From NCBI GenBank assembly GCA_028818855.1, contig JAPPMY010000201.1, positions 1-34,384 on the forward strand: DNA of 34,384 nt, read 5' to 3'. This document shows positions 15,336-23,972 of the stretch, piece by piece. The stretch's first letter is position 1, and each line of letters starts with the position of its first letter. This DNA comes from Rhodospirillales bacterium. GTDB taxonomy: Bacteria > Pseudomonadota > Alphaproteobacteria > UBA828. Position numbers and translations under genes: made by a program. Under the pieces are notes generated by a model. The model did not search any database and had not been told where the DNA came from. It saw only the letters and a list, made by a program, of their open reading frames with translations.

Positions 15336-16115
15336 GTGAAGAGCAATCCGCTGCAGGCGATCGGCCACGGCGTCCTGGCGCTGTTCGCGGCCGTGGGTCG
15401 CCTCTCCCTCTTCGCCCTGGAAGCGACCTCGCATTGCGCCAGGCCGCCGTTCTACCCGCGCCTCGTCGTCCGCCAGATGGTCGAGATCGGCTTCTACTCG
15501 CTCCCGGTGGTGGGGCTGACCGGCCTCTTCGCCGGCATGGTGCTGGCGCTGCAGAGCTACACCGGGTTCTCCCGCTTCTCGGCCGAGAGCACGATCCCCA
15601 CCGTCGTCGTGCTCTCGATCACGCGTGAGCTGGGCCCGGTGCTGGCGGGCCTCATGGTCGCCGGCCGGGTCGGCGCCGCGATGGCGGCGGAGATCGGCAC
15701 CATGCGGGTCACCGAGCAGATCGACGCGCTCACCACGCTGTCCACCAACCCGCACAAGTACCTGATCGTGCCCCGCCTCGTCGGCGGCTTCCTCATGCTG
15801 CCGTTCCTCGTCCTCGTCACCGACGTCATCGGCGTCGGCGGCGGCTATCTGGTCAGCGTCTTCAAGCTGGGCTTCAACCCGGACGCCTACATCAACAACA
15901 CCCTCGAGTACCTGGAGGTCATGGACGTGGTCTCCGGCCTCGTGAAGGCCGCCGTCTTCGGCTACCTGATCGCGCTGATGGGCTGCTACCACGGCTTTCA
16001 CTCCAGGGGCGGCGCCCAGGGCGTGGGCAAGGCCACCACCAACGCGGTCGTCACCGGCGCCATCCTGGTGCTGGTCTTCAACTACGTCATCACGGAAGCG
16101 TTCTTCGCCCGATGA
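15336..16115 (+). CDS. mlaE: MlaE-family ABC transporter permease
   Basis: MlaE is the inner-membrane permease of the Mla phospholipid transport system. The 259-residue protein shows the MlaE family signature VVVLSITRELGPVLAGLMVAGRVGAAMAAEIGTMRVTEQIDAL (about 90-132) and about five hydrophobic segments. CYHGF-SRGGAQGVGKATTNAVV near the C-terminus is also conserved. The start is GTG. Its last 4 bases overlap mlaF (ATGA), so the two are translationally coupled. No mlaD (MCE domain), mlaB or mlaC gene follows, so the substrate-binding part must be encoded elsewhere. Confidence 0.92.
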   Translation: MKSNPLQAIGHGVLALFAAVGRLSLFALEATSHCARPPFYPRLVVRQMVEIGFYSLPVVGLTGLFAGMVLALQSYTGFSRFSAESTIPTVVVLSITRELGPVLAGLMVAGRVGAAMAAEIGTMRVTEQIDALTTLSTNPHKYLIVPRLVGGFLMLPFLVLVTDVIGVGGGYLVSVFKLGFNPDAYINNTLEYLEVMDVVSGLVKAAVFGYLIALMGCYHGFHSRGGAQGVGKATTNAVVTGAILVLVFNYVITEAFFAR

Positions 16116-16927
16116 GCGCGGCTGCGAACGAGCGCGCCGGCGGCGGCGCCAACCGGCCCAAGATCGCCCTTCGCGGCCTCTGCAAGAGGTTCGCGGGCCA
16201 GGTCGTGCTCGACGGCCTCGACCTCGAGATCGGCACCGGAGAATCGGTGGTCGTCATCGGCTGCTCCGGCGTCGGCAAGTCGGTCATGCTCAAGTGCCTG
16301 CTCGGCCTGCTGCGCCCCGATGCCGGCAGCGTGACCATCGACGGCGAGGAGCTTGCCGGCAACCGCGTCGCGAGAGAGAGCGCCATGCGCAGAATCGGCA
16401 TGCTGTTCCAGAACGCAGCGCTCTTCGACAGCCTGCCGGTGTGGGAGAACGTCGCCTTCGGCCTGATCCAGGCGCACGGCATGCGGCGCCGCGAGGCGCG
16501 GGCGACCGCCATCGAGACGCTGGCCCAGGTGGGTCTCGGCGCGGACTCGGCCGATCTCTACCCGGCCGCGCTCTCCGGCGGCATGCGCAAGCGCGTAGGC
16601 CTCGCGCGCGCGATCGCGACCCGGCCCGAGATCATCCTCTTCGACGAGCCGACGACGGGGCTCGACCCCATCATGGCCGACGTCATCAACGACCTCATCG
16701 TCGCCCGCACCCACGACCTCGGCGCGACCGCGCTCACCATCACCCACGACATGAGGAGCGCGCGCAAGATCGCCGACCGCATCGCCATGATCCACGAGGG
16801 CGCGATCATCTGGCAGGGGCCGGCCGGCGAGATCGACAGCAGCGGGAACGCGCATGTCGACCAGTTCATCAACGGCCGGGCGGAGGGGCCGATCCGTCTG
16901 CCGCAGGCCGACGCCCTGCATGGCTGA
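16112..16927 (+). CDS. mlaF: MlaF-family ABC transporter ATP-binding protein
   Basis: This 271-residue ATPase would power the adjacent MlaE permease. Walker A is GCSGVGKS (50-57), the Q-loop Gln is at 100 (LFQNAALFDSLPVWENV), the signature is LSGGMRKRV (154-162), Walker B is ILFDEPTTGLDP (175-186) and the switch histidine follows in TITHDM. LFDSLPVWENVAF is typical of the MlaF branch. It overlaps mlaE by 4 bases and is 24 bases before radA. Confidence 0.94.
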   Translation: MSAAANERAGGGANRPKIALRGLCKRFAGQVVLDGLDLEIGTGESVVVIGCSGVGKSVMLKCLLGLLRPDAGSVTIDGEELAGNRVARESAMRRIGMLFQNAALFDSLPVWENVAFGLIQAHGMRRREARATAIETLAQVGLGADSADLYPAALSGGMRKRVGLARAIATRPEIILFDEPTTGLDPIMADVINDLIVARTHDLGATALTITHDMRSARKIADRIAMIHEGAIIWQGPAGEIDSSGNAHVDQFINGRAEGPIRLPQADALHG

Positions 16928-16951
16928 ACCGCCCGGAGGCTGAGGAAACCC

Positions 16952-18340
16952 GTGGCGCGAGCGGAAAAGCGCTTCGTCTGCGGCGATTGCGGCGCTGCAC
17001 GGCCGCGCTGGGCCGGCCGCTGCGACGCCTGCGGCGCCTGGAACAGCATCGCCGAAGAGGTGCCGCCCACCGCCGCGCCGCGCGGCCTCGGCGAGGGCAA
17101 GGGCCGGGTCATCGACTTCCTGCCGCTCGACGGGCCGGGCGGCGTGCTCGGCCGGCGGCCCTGCGGCATCGGCGAGATCGACCGGGTGGTGGGCGGGGGC
17201 TTCGTGCCGGGCTCGGCCGTCCTGCTCGCGGGCGATCCCGGCATCGGCAAGTCCACCCTGCTGCTGCAAGCGGCGGCAGCGCTCGCCGGGCGCGGCGGGC
17301 GGATCGCCTACATCTCGGGCGAGGAGGGGCTGGAGCAGATCCGCATGCGCGCGGCCCGTCTCGGCCTCGGCAACGCGCCGGTCGGCCTCGCCGCCGCCAT
17401 CGACGTCCGCGACATCGCGACCAGCGTGGCGGACGGGACGCCGCCGGACATGGTGGTGATCGACTCCATCCAGACCATGTATCTCGACACCCTCGATTCC
17501 GCGCCGGGGACGGTCGCCCAGGTGCGGGGCTCCGCTCAGGAGCTGATCCGCCTCGCCAAGCGCACCGGCACGGTGCTCGTGCTCGTGGGCCACGTCACCA
17601 AGGAGGGGCAGATCGCGGGCCCCCGCGTGCTCGAGCACATGGTCGACTGCGTGCTCTATTTCGAGGGCGAGCGCGGCCACCAGTTCCGCATCGTGCGCGC
17701 CATCAAGAACCGCTTCGGGCCGACGGACGAGATCGGGGTCTTCGAGATGACCGACCGCGGCCTCGCGGAGATTCCCAACCCGTCCAGCCTCTTCGTGGAC
17801 CCGGAGCGCGGGCCCGTTCCCGGTGCCGCGGTCTTCGCCGGCGTCGAGGGCTCGCGGCCGGTCCTGGTCGAGATCCAGGCCCTGGTGGCGCCGGGGCCGG
17901 CGGGCTCACCGCGGCGCACCGTGGTGGGCTGGGATGCCGGCAGGCTCGCCATGGTGCTGGCCGTGCTGGAGGCCCGCGCCGGCCTCCGGCTCAGCGTCTG
18001 CGACGTCTACCTCAACGTCGCGGGCGGCCTGCGCATCACCGAGCCCGCTGCCGATCTCGCGGTCGCCGCAGCGCTCGCCTCGTCGGCCGCCAACCGGGCG
18101 CTCGACCACGGCGCGGTGATCTTCGGCGAGGTCGGGCTCGCGGGCGAGGTCCGGCCGGTGAGCCAGGGCGAGGCCCGGCTCAAGGAGGCCGCGAAGCTCG
18201 GCTTCACCCATGCGCTGGCGCCGGTGCCGGACCGCGCCCAGGGCGGCGAGGCGGAGGGGCAGGGGATCGCGGTCAGGCGACTCACCCACGTGCGCGACCT
18301 GGTGGCGCTCTTCCCCCCGGAGGCGGGGCCAGTGCGCTGA
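16952..18340 (+). CDS. radA: DNA repair protein RadA
   Basis: RadA is a RecA-related, DnaB-like ATPase that drives branch migration in recombination. The 462-residue protein has the N-terminal zinc finger Cys10/Cys13/Cys24/Cys27, Walker A GDPGIGKS (94-101), the RadA motif KNRFG (252-256) and a C-terminal Lon-like domain (from about 300; LNVAGGLRITEPAADLAVAAAL, GEVGLAGEVRPV). The start is GTG with TGAGGA upstream. It is 13 bases before cvpA. Confidence 0.96.
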   Translation: MARAEKRFVCGDCGAARPRWAGRCDACGAWNSIAEEVPPTAAPRGLGEGKGRVIDFLPLDGPGGVLGRRPCGIGEIDRVVGGGFVPGSAVLLAGDPGIGKSTLLLQAAAALAGRGGRIAYISGEEGLEQIRMRAARLGLGNAPVGLAAAIDVRDIATSVADGTPPDMVVIDSIQTMYLDTLDSAPGTVAQVRGSAQELIRLAKRTGTVLVLVGHVTKEGQIAGPRVLEHMVDCVLYFEGERGHQFRIVRAIKNRFGPTDEIGVFEMTDRGLAEIPNPSSLFVDPERGPVPGAAVFAGVEGSRPVLVEIQALVAPGPAGSPRRTVVGWDAGRLAMVLAVLEARAGLRLSVCDVYLNVAGGLRITEPAADLAVAAALASSAANRALDHGAVIFGEVGLAGEVRPVSQGEARLKEAAKLGFTHALAPVPDRAQGGEAEGQGIAVRRLTHVRDLVALFPPEAGPVR

Positions 18341-18353
18341 CGATCGAGGCAGA

Positions 18354-19016
18354 ATGGAAGACCTGCCGGTCAATCTGATCGACATCCTGGTGGCGCTGAT
18401 CATCGTCATCTCGGCGCTGCTCGCCTTCGGGCGGGGCGCGGCGCGGGAGATCCTCGGCATCGGCGCCTGGGTCGGCGCGGGCGTCGCCACCTTCTTCGCC
18501 TTCCCCCACGCCAGGCCCTTCGCCCGCGATCTCATCACGGACTCCACGCTGATCGCCGACGTGGTCGCCGGCGTCGCGGTCTTCGTCGTCGTGCTGGTGA
18601 TCCTCACCATCATCAACCAGATGATCTCGGGCCGCATCCAGCGGAGCCGGGGCGGCGCGCTGGACCGCACGCTGGGGTTCATCTTCGGCATCCTGCGGGG
18701 CGCCGCCCTGGTCTGCATCGCCTACATGCTGTTCGGCTCGGTGGTGCAGCAGAGCGAGTGGCCGCCCTGGGTCGACGAAGCCAGGACCTTGCCCTATATC
18801 AAGCAGGGCGTCGCGGCGCTGCGCGAGGTGGTGCCCGAGGACGTCGCCGAGGAAGGAACCAGGCACATCGAAGAGACCTTCGAGGACGGCCGCGAGCGGA
18901 GCGTGAAGGAGCTCACCGAGCCGGTGCCGGCCGAGCGCAGCGAAGAGGAAGGCGAGACCGGCTACAGCGAGCGCGAGCGCAACCAGCTCGACGGGCTGAG
19001 CGAGACGGTCGAGTGA
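18354..19016 (+). CDS. cvpA: CvpA family membrane protein
   Basis: CvpA proteins are small inner-membrane proteins named for colicin V production; their molecular role is poorly known. The 220-residue protein starts NLIDILVALIIVISALLAFGRG and has four hydrophobic segments (about 6-25, 33-50, 66-90, 106-125). The GR-I-RSRGGALDRTLGFIFGILRG segment is conserved. The last 75 residues are strongly charged and probably cytoplasmic. I chose the ATG at 18354; the frame is open further upstream but only inside radA. TGATG joins it to purF. Confidence 0.9.
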   Translation: MEDLPVNLIDILVALIIVISALLAFGRGAAREILGIGAWVGAGVATFFAFPHARPFARDLITDSTLIADVVAGVAVFVVVLVILTIINQMISGRIQRSRGGALDRTLGFIFGILRGAALVCIAYMLFGSVVQQSEWPPWVDEARTLPYIKQGVAALREVVPEDVAEEGTRHIEETFEDGRERSVKELTEPVPAERSEEEGETGYSERERNQLDGLSETVE

Positions 19017-20494
19017 TGGCGGCATCCGGGGCGGGCGCGGCGGCGGGCGGCATTGCGCACGGCGACGACAAGCTGCGGGAGGAGTGCGGGGTCTTCGGCA
19101 TCTTCGGGCACCCCGACGCTGCGGCCCATGCGGCGCTCGGCCTGCACGCTCTGCAGCACCGGGGGCAGGAATCGGCCGGCATCGTCAGCACCGACGGCAA
19201 CCTCTTCCATTCGCACAGGGCGCTCGGCCGCGTCGGCGACATCTTCTCCTCGGGCGAGGTGATCGACGCGCTCGCGGGCCGCGCGGCCATCGGCCACAAC
19301 CGCTATTCCACGCAGGGCGCGCCCGAGGTGCGCAACATCCAGCCGCTCTTCGCCGACATCGCCACCGGCGGGCTCAGCATCGCGCACAACGGCAATCTCA
19401 CCAACGCGCTCTCGCTCCGCGCCGATCTCGTCTCCCACGGCTGCATCTTCCAGTCCACGTCGGACACCGAGGTCATCGTCCACCTGATCGCGATCAGCCG
19501 GCAGGAGCGCCTGGTGGAGCGCATGATCGAGGCGCTGGGCCGAGTGCACGGCGCCTACTCGCTGGTGGCGCTCACCCGGGACTCGATGATCGGCGTGCGC
19601 GACCCCCACGGCGTGCGCCCGCTGGTGCTGGGGCAGCTCGACGGCGCGATGATCCTGGCGTCGGAGACGGTGGCGTTCGACATCATCGGCGCCAGCTTCG
19701 TGCGCGACATCGAGCCGGGCGAGATGGTCATCGTCACCGACGGCGGCGTGGAGAGCGTCAAGCCCTTCCGCCCCGCCGCCAGCCGCTTCTGCATCTTCGA
19801 GTACATCTACTTCGCGCGGCCGGACAGCGTCTCGGAAGGAATCGGCGTCTACGAGGCCCGGCGGCGCATCGGGGCCGAGCTGGCCCGCGAGGCGCCGGCG
19901 CCGGCGGACGTGGTGGTGCCGGTGCCGGATTCCGGCGTGCCGGCGGCCATCGGCTTCGCTGCCGAGGCGGGCCTCCCGTTCGAGCTCGGCATCATCCGCA
20001 ACCACTACGTCGGGCGCACCTTCATCGAGCCGACGGACCGGATCAGGCACCTCGGCGTCAAGCTCAAGCACAACGCCAACCGCCGCCTCATCGAGGGCCG
20101 GCGGGTCGTCCTCGTCGACGACAGCATCGTGCGCGGCACCACGGCGAGCAAGATCGTGGAGATGGTGCGCTCGGCGGGCGCCGGCTCGGTCCACATGCGG
20201 ATCGCGAGCCCGCCGACGGCCCATTCCTGCTTCTACGGCGTCGACACGCCCGCGCGCGAGGCGCTCCTCGCCGCGCGTCACGACGTGGACGCCATGGCGC
20301 GCTCCATCGGCGTGGACAGCCTCGCCTTCCTCACCATCGACGGGCTCTACCGGGCGATGGGCGAGCCCGGCCGGGATGCGGAGCGGCCCGCCTACTGCGA
20401 TGCCTGCTTCTCCGGCGACTACCCGATCCCCCTTTCGGATCAGGAGGTTGGCGAGCCGCCGGCGCAGCTCTCCCTGCTCGCGGAAACAGGATAG
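19016..20494 (+). CDS. purF: Amidophosphoribosyltransferase, Fe-S type
   Basis: PurF makes phosphoribosylamine from PRPP and glutamine, the first committed step of purine synthesis. The 492-residue protein has the N-terminal nucleophile Cys24 (REECGVFGIFG) after a 23-residue propeptide, the glutaminase motifs GHNRYST and HNGNLTN, and the PRPP motif VVLVDDSIVRGTT (364-376). Cys259 (FCIFEYIYFARPD), Cys405 (SCFYGVDT), Cys461 and Cys464 (YCDAC) match the [4Fe-4S] ligands of the Bacillus-type enzyme. The ATG overlaps the cvpA stop by one base. purH is elsewhere in this window on the other strand. Confidence 0.97.
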   Translation: MAASGAGAAAGGIAHGDDKLREECGVFGIFGHPDAAAHAALGLHALQHRGQESAGIVSTDGNLFHSHRALGRVGDIFSSGEVIDALAGRAAIGHNRYSTQGAPEVRNIQPLFADIATGGLSIAHNGNLTNALSLRADLVSHGCIFQSTSDTEVIVHLIAISRQERLVERMIEALGRVHGAYSLVALTRDSMIGVRDPHGVRPLVLGQLDGAMILASETVAFDIIGASFVRDIEPGEMVIVTDGGVESVKPFRPAASRFCIFEYIYFARPDSVSEGIGVYEARRRIGAELAREAPAPADVVVPVPDSGVPAAIGFAAEAGLPFELGIIRNHYVGRTFIEPTDRIRHLGVKLKHNANRRLIEGRRVVLVDDSIVRGTTASKIVEMVRSAGAGSVHMRIASPPTAHSCFYGVDTPAREALLAARHDVDAMARSIGVDSLAFLTIDGLYRAMGEPGRDAERPAYCDACFSGDYPIPLSDQEVGEPPAQLSLLAETG

Positions 20495-20502
20495 GCGGTG
20501 CC

Positions 20503-21222
20503 GTGTCGGCGCCGCGTCTCGAAGGCCGGATCGCGCTGGTCACCGGCGCCTCGCGCGGCATCGGCGCGGCCGTCGCCCGCCGCTTTGCCGCTGAGGGCGC
20601 GCGGCTCATCCTCGTCGCCCGCACCACCGGCGGCCTGGAGGAGGTCGACGACGCCGTGCAGCGCGCATCGGGGGAGCCCGCGACGCTCGTGCCCATGGAT
20701 CTCCGCGAGGGTGCGCAGATCGACCGGCTGGGCGGCGCGCTGGCCGAACGCTTCGGCCGGCTCGACATCCTCGTCGCCAACGCGGCGATGCTGGGGCAGC
20801 TCAGCCCGGCCGGCCACTACGCGCCGGACGAGTGGGAGGCGACGCTCGCGCTCAACCTCGGCGCCAACTGGCGCCTGATCCGGAGCCTCGACCCCCTGCT
20901 GCGCGCCTCGCCTGCCGGCCGCGCGATCTTCGTCACCGCCGCCGCCGCCCAGGATTCGCCCGCCTTCTGGGGCGCTTACGCGGCGAGCAAGGCGGGCCTG
21001 GAAGCGCTGGTGCGCTGCTACGCGGCGGAAGTCCGGCGCAGCCCGCTCAGGGTGAACCTGCTCGACCCCGGCCCGGTGGCGACCGAGCTGCGCCGCCGCG
21101 CCTATCCCGGCGAGGACGCGAGCAGGCTGCCCGCGCCGGACGACGTGACCGAGCCTTTCGTCGCCCTCGCCGAAGCCTCGTGCGAGGACCACGGCGCCCG
21201 CATCGGCCCGCCCGCACCCTGA
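20503..21222 (+). CDS. Short-chain dehydrogenase/reductase lacking the catalytic serine
   Basis: The 239-residue protein has the NAD(P)-binding TGASRGIG (14-21), VANAA (91-95), Asn118, and the YxxxK pair Tyr159/Lys163 (GAYAASK). The residue 13 before Tyr159, normally the catalytic Ser, is Ala146 in FVTAAAAQDS. Thr145 and Ser152 are nearby. The start is GTG at 20503, 8 bases after purF; no ATG fits. A gene of this family follows purF in other alphaproteobacteria as I recall, so its position is normal and the serine loss is the odd part. Substrate unknown. Confidence 0.88.
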   Translation: MSAPRLEGRIALVTGASRGIGAAVARRFAAEGARLILVARTTGGLEEVDDAVQRASGEPATLVPMDLREGAQIDRLGGALAERFGRLDILVANAAMLGQLSPAGHYAPDEWEATLALNLGANWRLIRSLDPLLRASPAGRAIFVTAAAAQDSPAFWGAYAASKAGLEALVRCYAAEVRRSPLRVNLLDPGPVATELRRRAYPGEDASRLPAPDDVTEPFVALAEASCEDHGARIGPPAP

Positions 21223-21241
21223 ACCAACGGAGCACCCTGCC

Positions 21242-22171
21242 ATGAAGATCGGAATCGTCGGCGCCGGCGCCATGGGCTGCGTCTACGCGGCGCTCATGGC
21301 CGATGCCGGCAACGAGGTCTGGGCGATCGACACCTGGCAGGCCCATGTCGATGCGATCGCGGCGGGCGGGCTCCGCCTCGAAGGCGCGAGCGGCGATCGC
21401 ACGGTGACGATCGGCGCCACCACCGACCCCGCCACGGTCGGCCCCTGCGACCTCGTCATCATCGCCACCAAGGCGGCGCAGGTGGAGGCGGCGGCCACGG
21501 GCGCGCGCTCCCTGCTCGGCCCCGAGACGCCGGTGCTCACCATCCAGAACGGCCTCGGCAGCGCGGCGAAGGTGGCCCGCGTCCTGGGCGATGCGCGCGT
21601 CACCATCGGCGTGGTCGGCGGCTTCGGCGCCTCGATCAAGGCGCCGGGTCACGCCCACCACAATGGCATGGAGCTGGTCCGCCTCGGCGAGGCGAACGGC
21701 GCGGTCACCCCCCGGCTGGAGCGCATCGCCGCGCTCTGGCGGGGCGCCGGCTTCACGGTCAAGTGCTTCGACGACATCGACCAGCTCGTCTGGGAGAAGC
21801 TCATCTGCAACGTCTGCTACAGCGGCACGGCGACGCTCACCGGCCTCACCGTGGGCGAGATCATGGCCGATGACGACGCCTGGTCCGTCGCATCGGGCTG
21901 CGCCGCCGAGGCCCATCGCGTCGCCCGCGCCAAGGGCATCCGCCTCGATTTCGAGGACCCCGTGGCCTACGTGCGCGACTTCGGCGCCAAGATCCCGGGC
22001 GCCCGTCCCTCCATGCTGCTGGACCACCTCGCCGGCCGCCGCTCGGAGATCGACGCGATCAACGGCGCGATCCCGCCGGAGGCCCTGGCGCTCGGCCTGG
22101 AAGCGCCCTACAACACGCTCGTCTCGGCGCTGGTCCGGGCCAGGGAGACGGCCTTCGAGGCGGCGCGATAG
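21242..22171 (+). CDS. 2-dehydropantoate 2-reductase family protein (ketopantoate reductase-like)
   Basis: The 309-residue protein fits the PanE/ApbA family: N-terminal GAGAMGCVYA (7-16), QNGLG (102-106), Lys186 and Asn190 (WEKLICNVCYS) at the catalytic positions, and PSMLLDHLAGRRSEIDAING near the C-terminus with the conserved acid. The true PanE reaction makes pantoate for coenzyme A. Many paralogues act on other 2-oxo acids, and the neighbours here are not pantothenate genes, so I do not assign panE. It follows the SDR after 19 bases. Confidence 0.88.
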   Translation: MKIGIVGAGAMGCVYAALMADAGNEVWAIDTWQAHVDAIAAGGLRLEGASGDRTVTIGATTDPATVGPCDLVIIATKAAQVEAAATGARSLLGPETPVLTIQNGLGSAAKVARVLGDARVTIGVVGGFGASIKAPGHAHHNGMELVRLGEANGAVTPRLERIAALWRGAGFTVKCFDDIDQLVWEKLICNVCYSGTATLTGLTVGEIMADDDAWSVASGCAAEAHRVARAKGIRLDFEDPVAYVRDFGAKIPGARPSMLLDHLAGRRSEIDAINGAIPPEALALGLEAPYNTLVSALVRARETAFEAAR

Positions 22172-22185
22172 CAGCGGGAGCGACC

Positions 22186-22872
22186 ATGACCGACGCCGAC
22201 CTCAAGGAGCTGATCGAAGGCTACCGGCGCCTCTCCACCGCCAACGTCTCGGACGGCCTCGACCGGGCCGGGATCGCCGGCGCGCCGCACGGCATCGGCC
22301 CGCTCTGGGAGAGCTGCCACAAGATCGTGGGCCCCGCCGCGACGCTGAAGCTGGTGCCGGCGGGCGAGGCGGACGAATCCCCGGTGCTCGGCACCCTGGA
22401 GGCGGTCAAGCGCGGCAATCCCGGCGACGTGCTGGTGATCGACCAGGGCGGGCGGACGGACGTGAACAGCTACGGCGGCGTGGCCGGCTTCACGACCCGG
22501 CATTTCGGCCTCGTCGGCACCGTGATCGACGGCGTCACCCGCGACATCGACGAGTACAAGGCGCTCAACCTGCCGGTCTACGGCCGGGGCTTCATCCAGC
22601 AGTCGATCCGCAACCGCTGCGCCTGCGCGGGCTACGGCATCCCCGTGCGCCTCGGCGGCGTGCCCGTCGACCCCGGCGACATCATCGTTGCGGACGAGAA
22701 CGGAGTCTGCGTCGTGCCCCGCGCCAGCGCGGCGGACGTACTGGCGCACGCGACGCTCTTCAAGAACATCGAGGACGGCATCATCGAGGCGGTGCGCCAG
22801 GGCGTCGACCCGGTCGAGGCCCACGACCGGGTGCGCTACGACATGATGACCAGGGCAGGTGCGGGCACATGA
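22186..22872 (+). CDS. RraA-family protein (aldolase/decarboxylase-like)
   Basis: The 228-residue protein has the RraA fold signatures: TANVSDGLDRAG (18-29), GGVAG (97-101), DGVTRDIDEY (115-124, with Arg119 and Asp120 at the metal/substrate positions) and DEN-GVCVVP. Family members include RNase E regulators and metal-dependent 4-hydroxy-4-methyl-2-oxoglutarate aldolases or oxaloacetate decarboxylases. The length above 200 favours an enzyme over an RNase E inhibitor. CGGGAG precedes the ATG. Its TGA overlaps the mtnA ATG by 4 bases, hinting at a shared pathway. Confidence 0.87.
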   Translation: MTDADLKELIEGYRRLSTANVSDGLDRAGIAGAPHGIGPLWESCHKIVGPAATLKLVPAGEADESPVLGTLEAVKRGNPGDVLVIDQGGRTDVNSYGGVAGFTTRHFGLVGTVIDGVTRDIDEYKALNLPVYGRGFIQQSIRNRCACAGYGIPVRLGGVPVDPGDIIVADENGVCVVPRASAADVLAHATLFKNIEDGIIEAVRQGVDPVEAHDRVRYDMMTRAGAGT

Positions 22873-23972
22873 GGGTCGACGGCCGGCCCTACCGCAGCAT
22901 CTGGCTGGACGAGGACGGCCGCACGGTCGTCGTCATCGACCAGACGCGCCTCCCCCACAGCTTCGCGACCCGCAGGCTCCACACGGTGGAGGACGCGGCA
23001 GACGCCATCAGGATCATGGTGGTGCGGGGCGCGCCGCTCATCGGCGCGACCGCGGCCTACGGCCTGGCGCTTGCGCTCGCCCGCGACCCGAGCGACGGCA
23101 ACCTGGAGAGCGCCATCGCCCTCCTCGCCGCGACCCGGCCGACGGCGGTCAACCTGCGCTGGGCGCTGGAGGATCTTGGCCGCATCCTCCGCCCGCTCGC
23201 CGCCGGGGACCGCGCCGCCGCCGCCTACCGCCGCGCCGGCGAGATCTGCGACGAGGACGTCGCCATCAACCGGGCCATCGGGGAGAACGGGCTCGCCCTG
23301 ATCGAGCAGGCAGCGCAGGGCAGGGACAGCCCGGTCAACGTGCTCACCCACTGCAACGCCGGCTGGCTCGCCGCTGTCGACTGGGGCACGGCGCTCGCAC
23401 CCCTCTACATGGCCCACGACAAGGGCATTCCGGTCCATGTCTGGGTCGACGAGACCAGGCCCCGCAACCAGGGCGCCGCGCTCACCGCGTGGGAACTCGC
23501 CCGCCACGGGGTGCCGCACACCGTGATCGTGGACAACGCCGGCGGCCACCTGATGCAGCGCGGCATGGTCGACCTCTGCATCACCGGCACCGACCGCACG
23601 ACGGCGCGGGGCGACGTCTGCAACAAGATCGGCACCTACCTGAAGGCGCTCGCCGCCAGCGACAACGACGTCCCCTTCTACGTGGCCCTCCCCCATCCCA
23701 CCATCGACTGGTCATTGGCGGACGGCGCCGACACCCCCATTGAGCAGCGGGACGAGGACGAGGTGCTGACCATCACCGGGCGCGACGAGGCCGGGCAGGA
23801 GACGAAGGTGGCGCTCACGCCCGCCGGCAGCCGGGCTGCCAACTACGCCTTCGACGTGACGCCGGCGCGGCTCGTGACCGCGCTCATCACCGATCGCGGC
23901 GTGTGCGACGCCTCCGAAGAAGGGCTGCAGACGCTGTTTCCGGACCGCGCCGCCGGGGCGCCCTCGTCATAG
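22869..23972 (+). CDS. mtnA: S-methyl-5-thioribose-1-phosphate isomerase
   Basis: MtnA isomerises methylthioribose 1-phosphate to methylthioribulose 1-phosphate in the methionine salvage or DHAP-shunt routes. The 367-residue protein has the conserved VRGAPLIGATAAYG (52-65), catalytic Cys162 (THCNAG), Asp242 (TGTDRT) and NKIGTY (252-257). The N-terminus MRVDGRPYR-IW is typical. It belongs to the eIF2B-like superfamily; ribose-1,5-bisphosphate isomerases are relatives, but the match to MtnA is better. No other salvage gene is adjacent. Its 3' end overlaps the convergent kinase gene by 6 bases. Confidence 0.93.
   Translation: MRVDGRPYRSIWLDEDGRTVVVIDQTRLPHSFATRRLHTVEDAADAIRIMVVRGAPLIGATAAYGLALALARDPSDGNLESAIALLAATRPTAVNLRWALEDLGRILRPLAAGDRAAAAYRRAGEICDEDVAINRAIGENGLALIEQAAQGRDSPVNVLTHCNAGWLAAVDWGTALAPLYMAHDKGIPVHVWVDETRPRNQGAALTAWELARHGVPHTVIVDNAGGHLMQRGMVDLCITGTDRTTARGDVCNKIGTYLKALAASDNDVPFYVALPHPTIDWSLADGADTPIEQRDEDEVLTITGRDEAGQETKVALTPAGSRAANYAFDVTPARLVTALITDRGVCDASEEGLQTLFPDRAAGAPSS

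Noticed and set aside
13694..18340. Inteins in DnaB or RadA
   Set aside because: Both proteins have family-normal length and unbroken Walker and downstream motifs.
16294..18378. Long open frame overlapping mlaF and radA
   Set aside because: Spans two well-defined genes in another frame and has shadow-type composition.
18341..19016. Purine riboswitch or PurR-type site before purF
   Set aside because: purF overlaps cvpA by one base and there is no untranslated region to hold one.
21242..22171. Naming the ketopantoate reductase-like gene panE
   Set aside because: No pantothenate genes are nearby and the family has many paralogues with other substrates.
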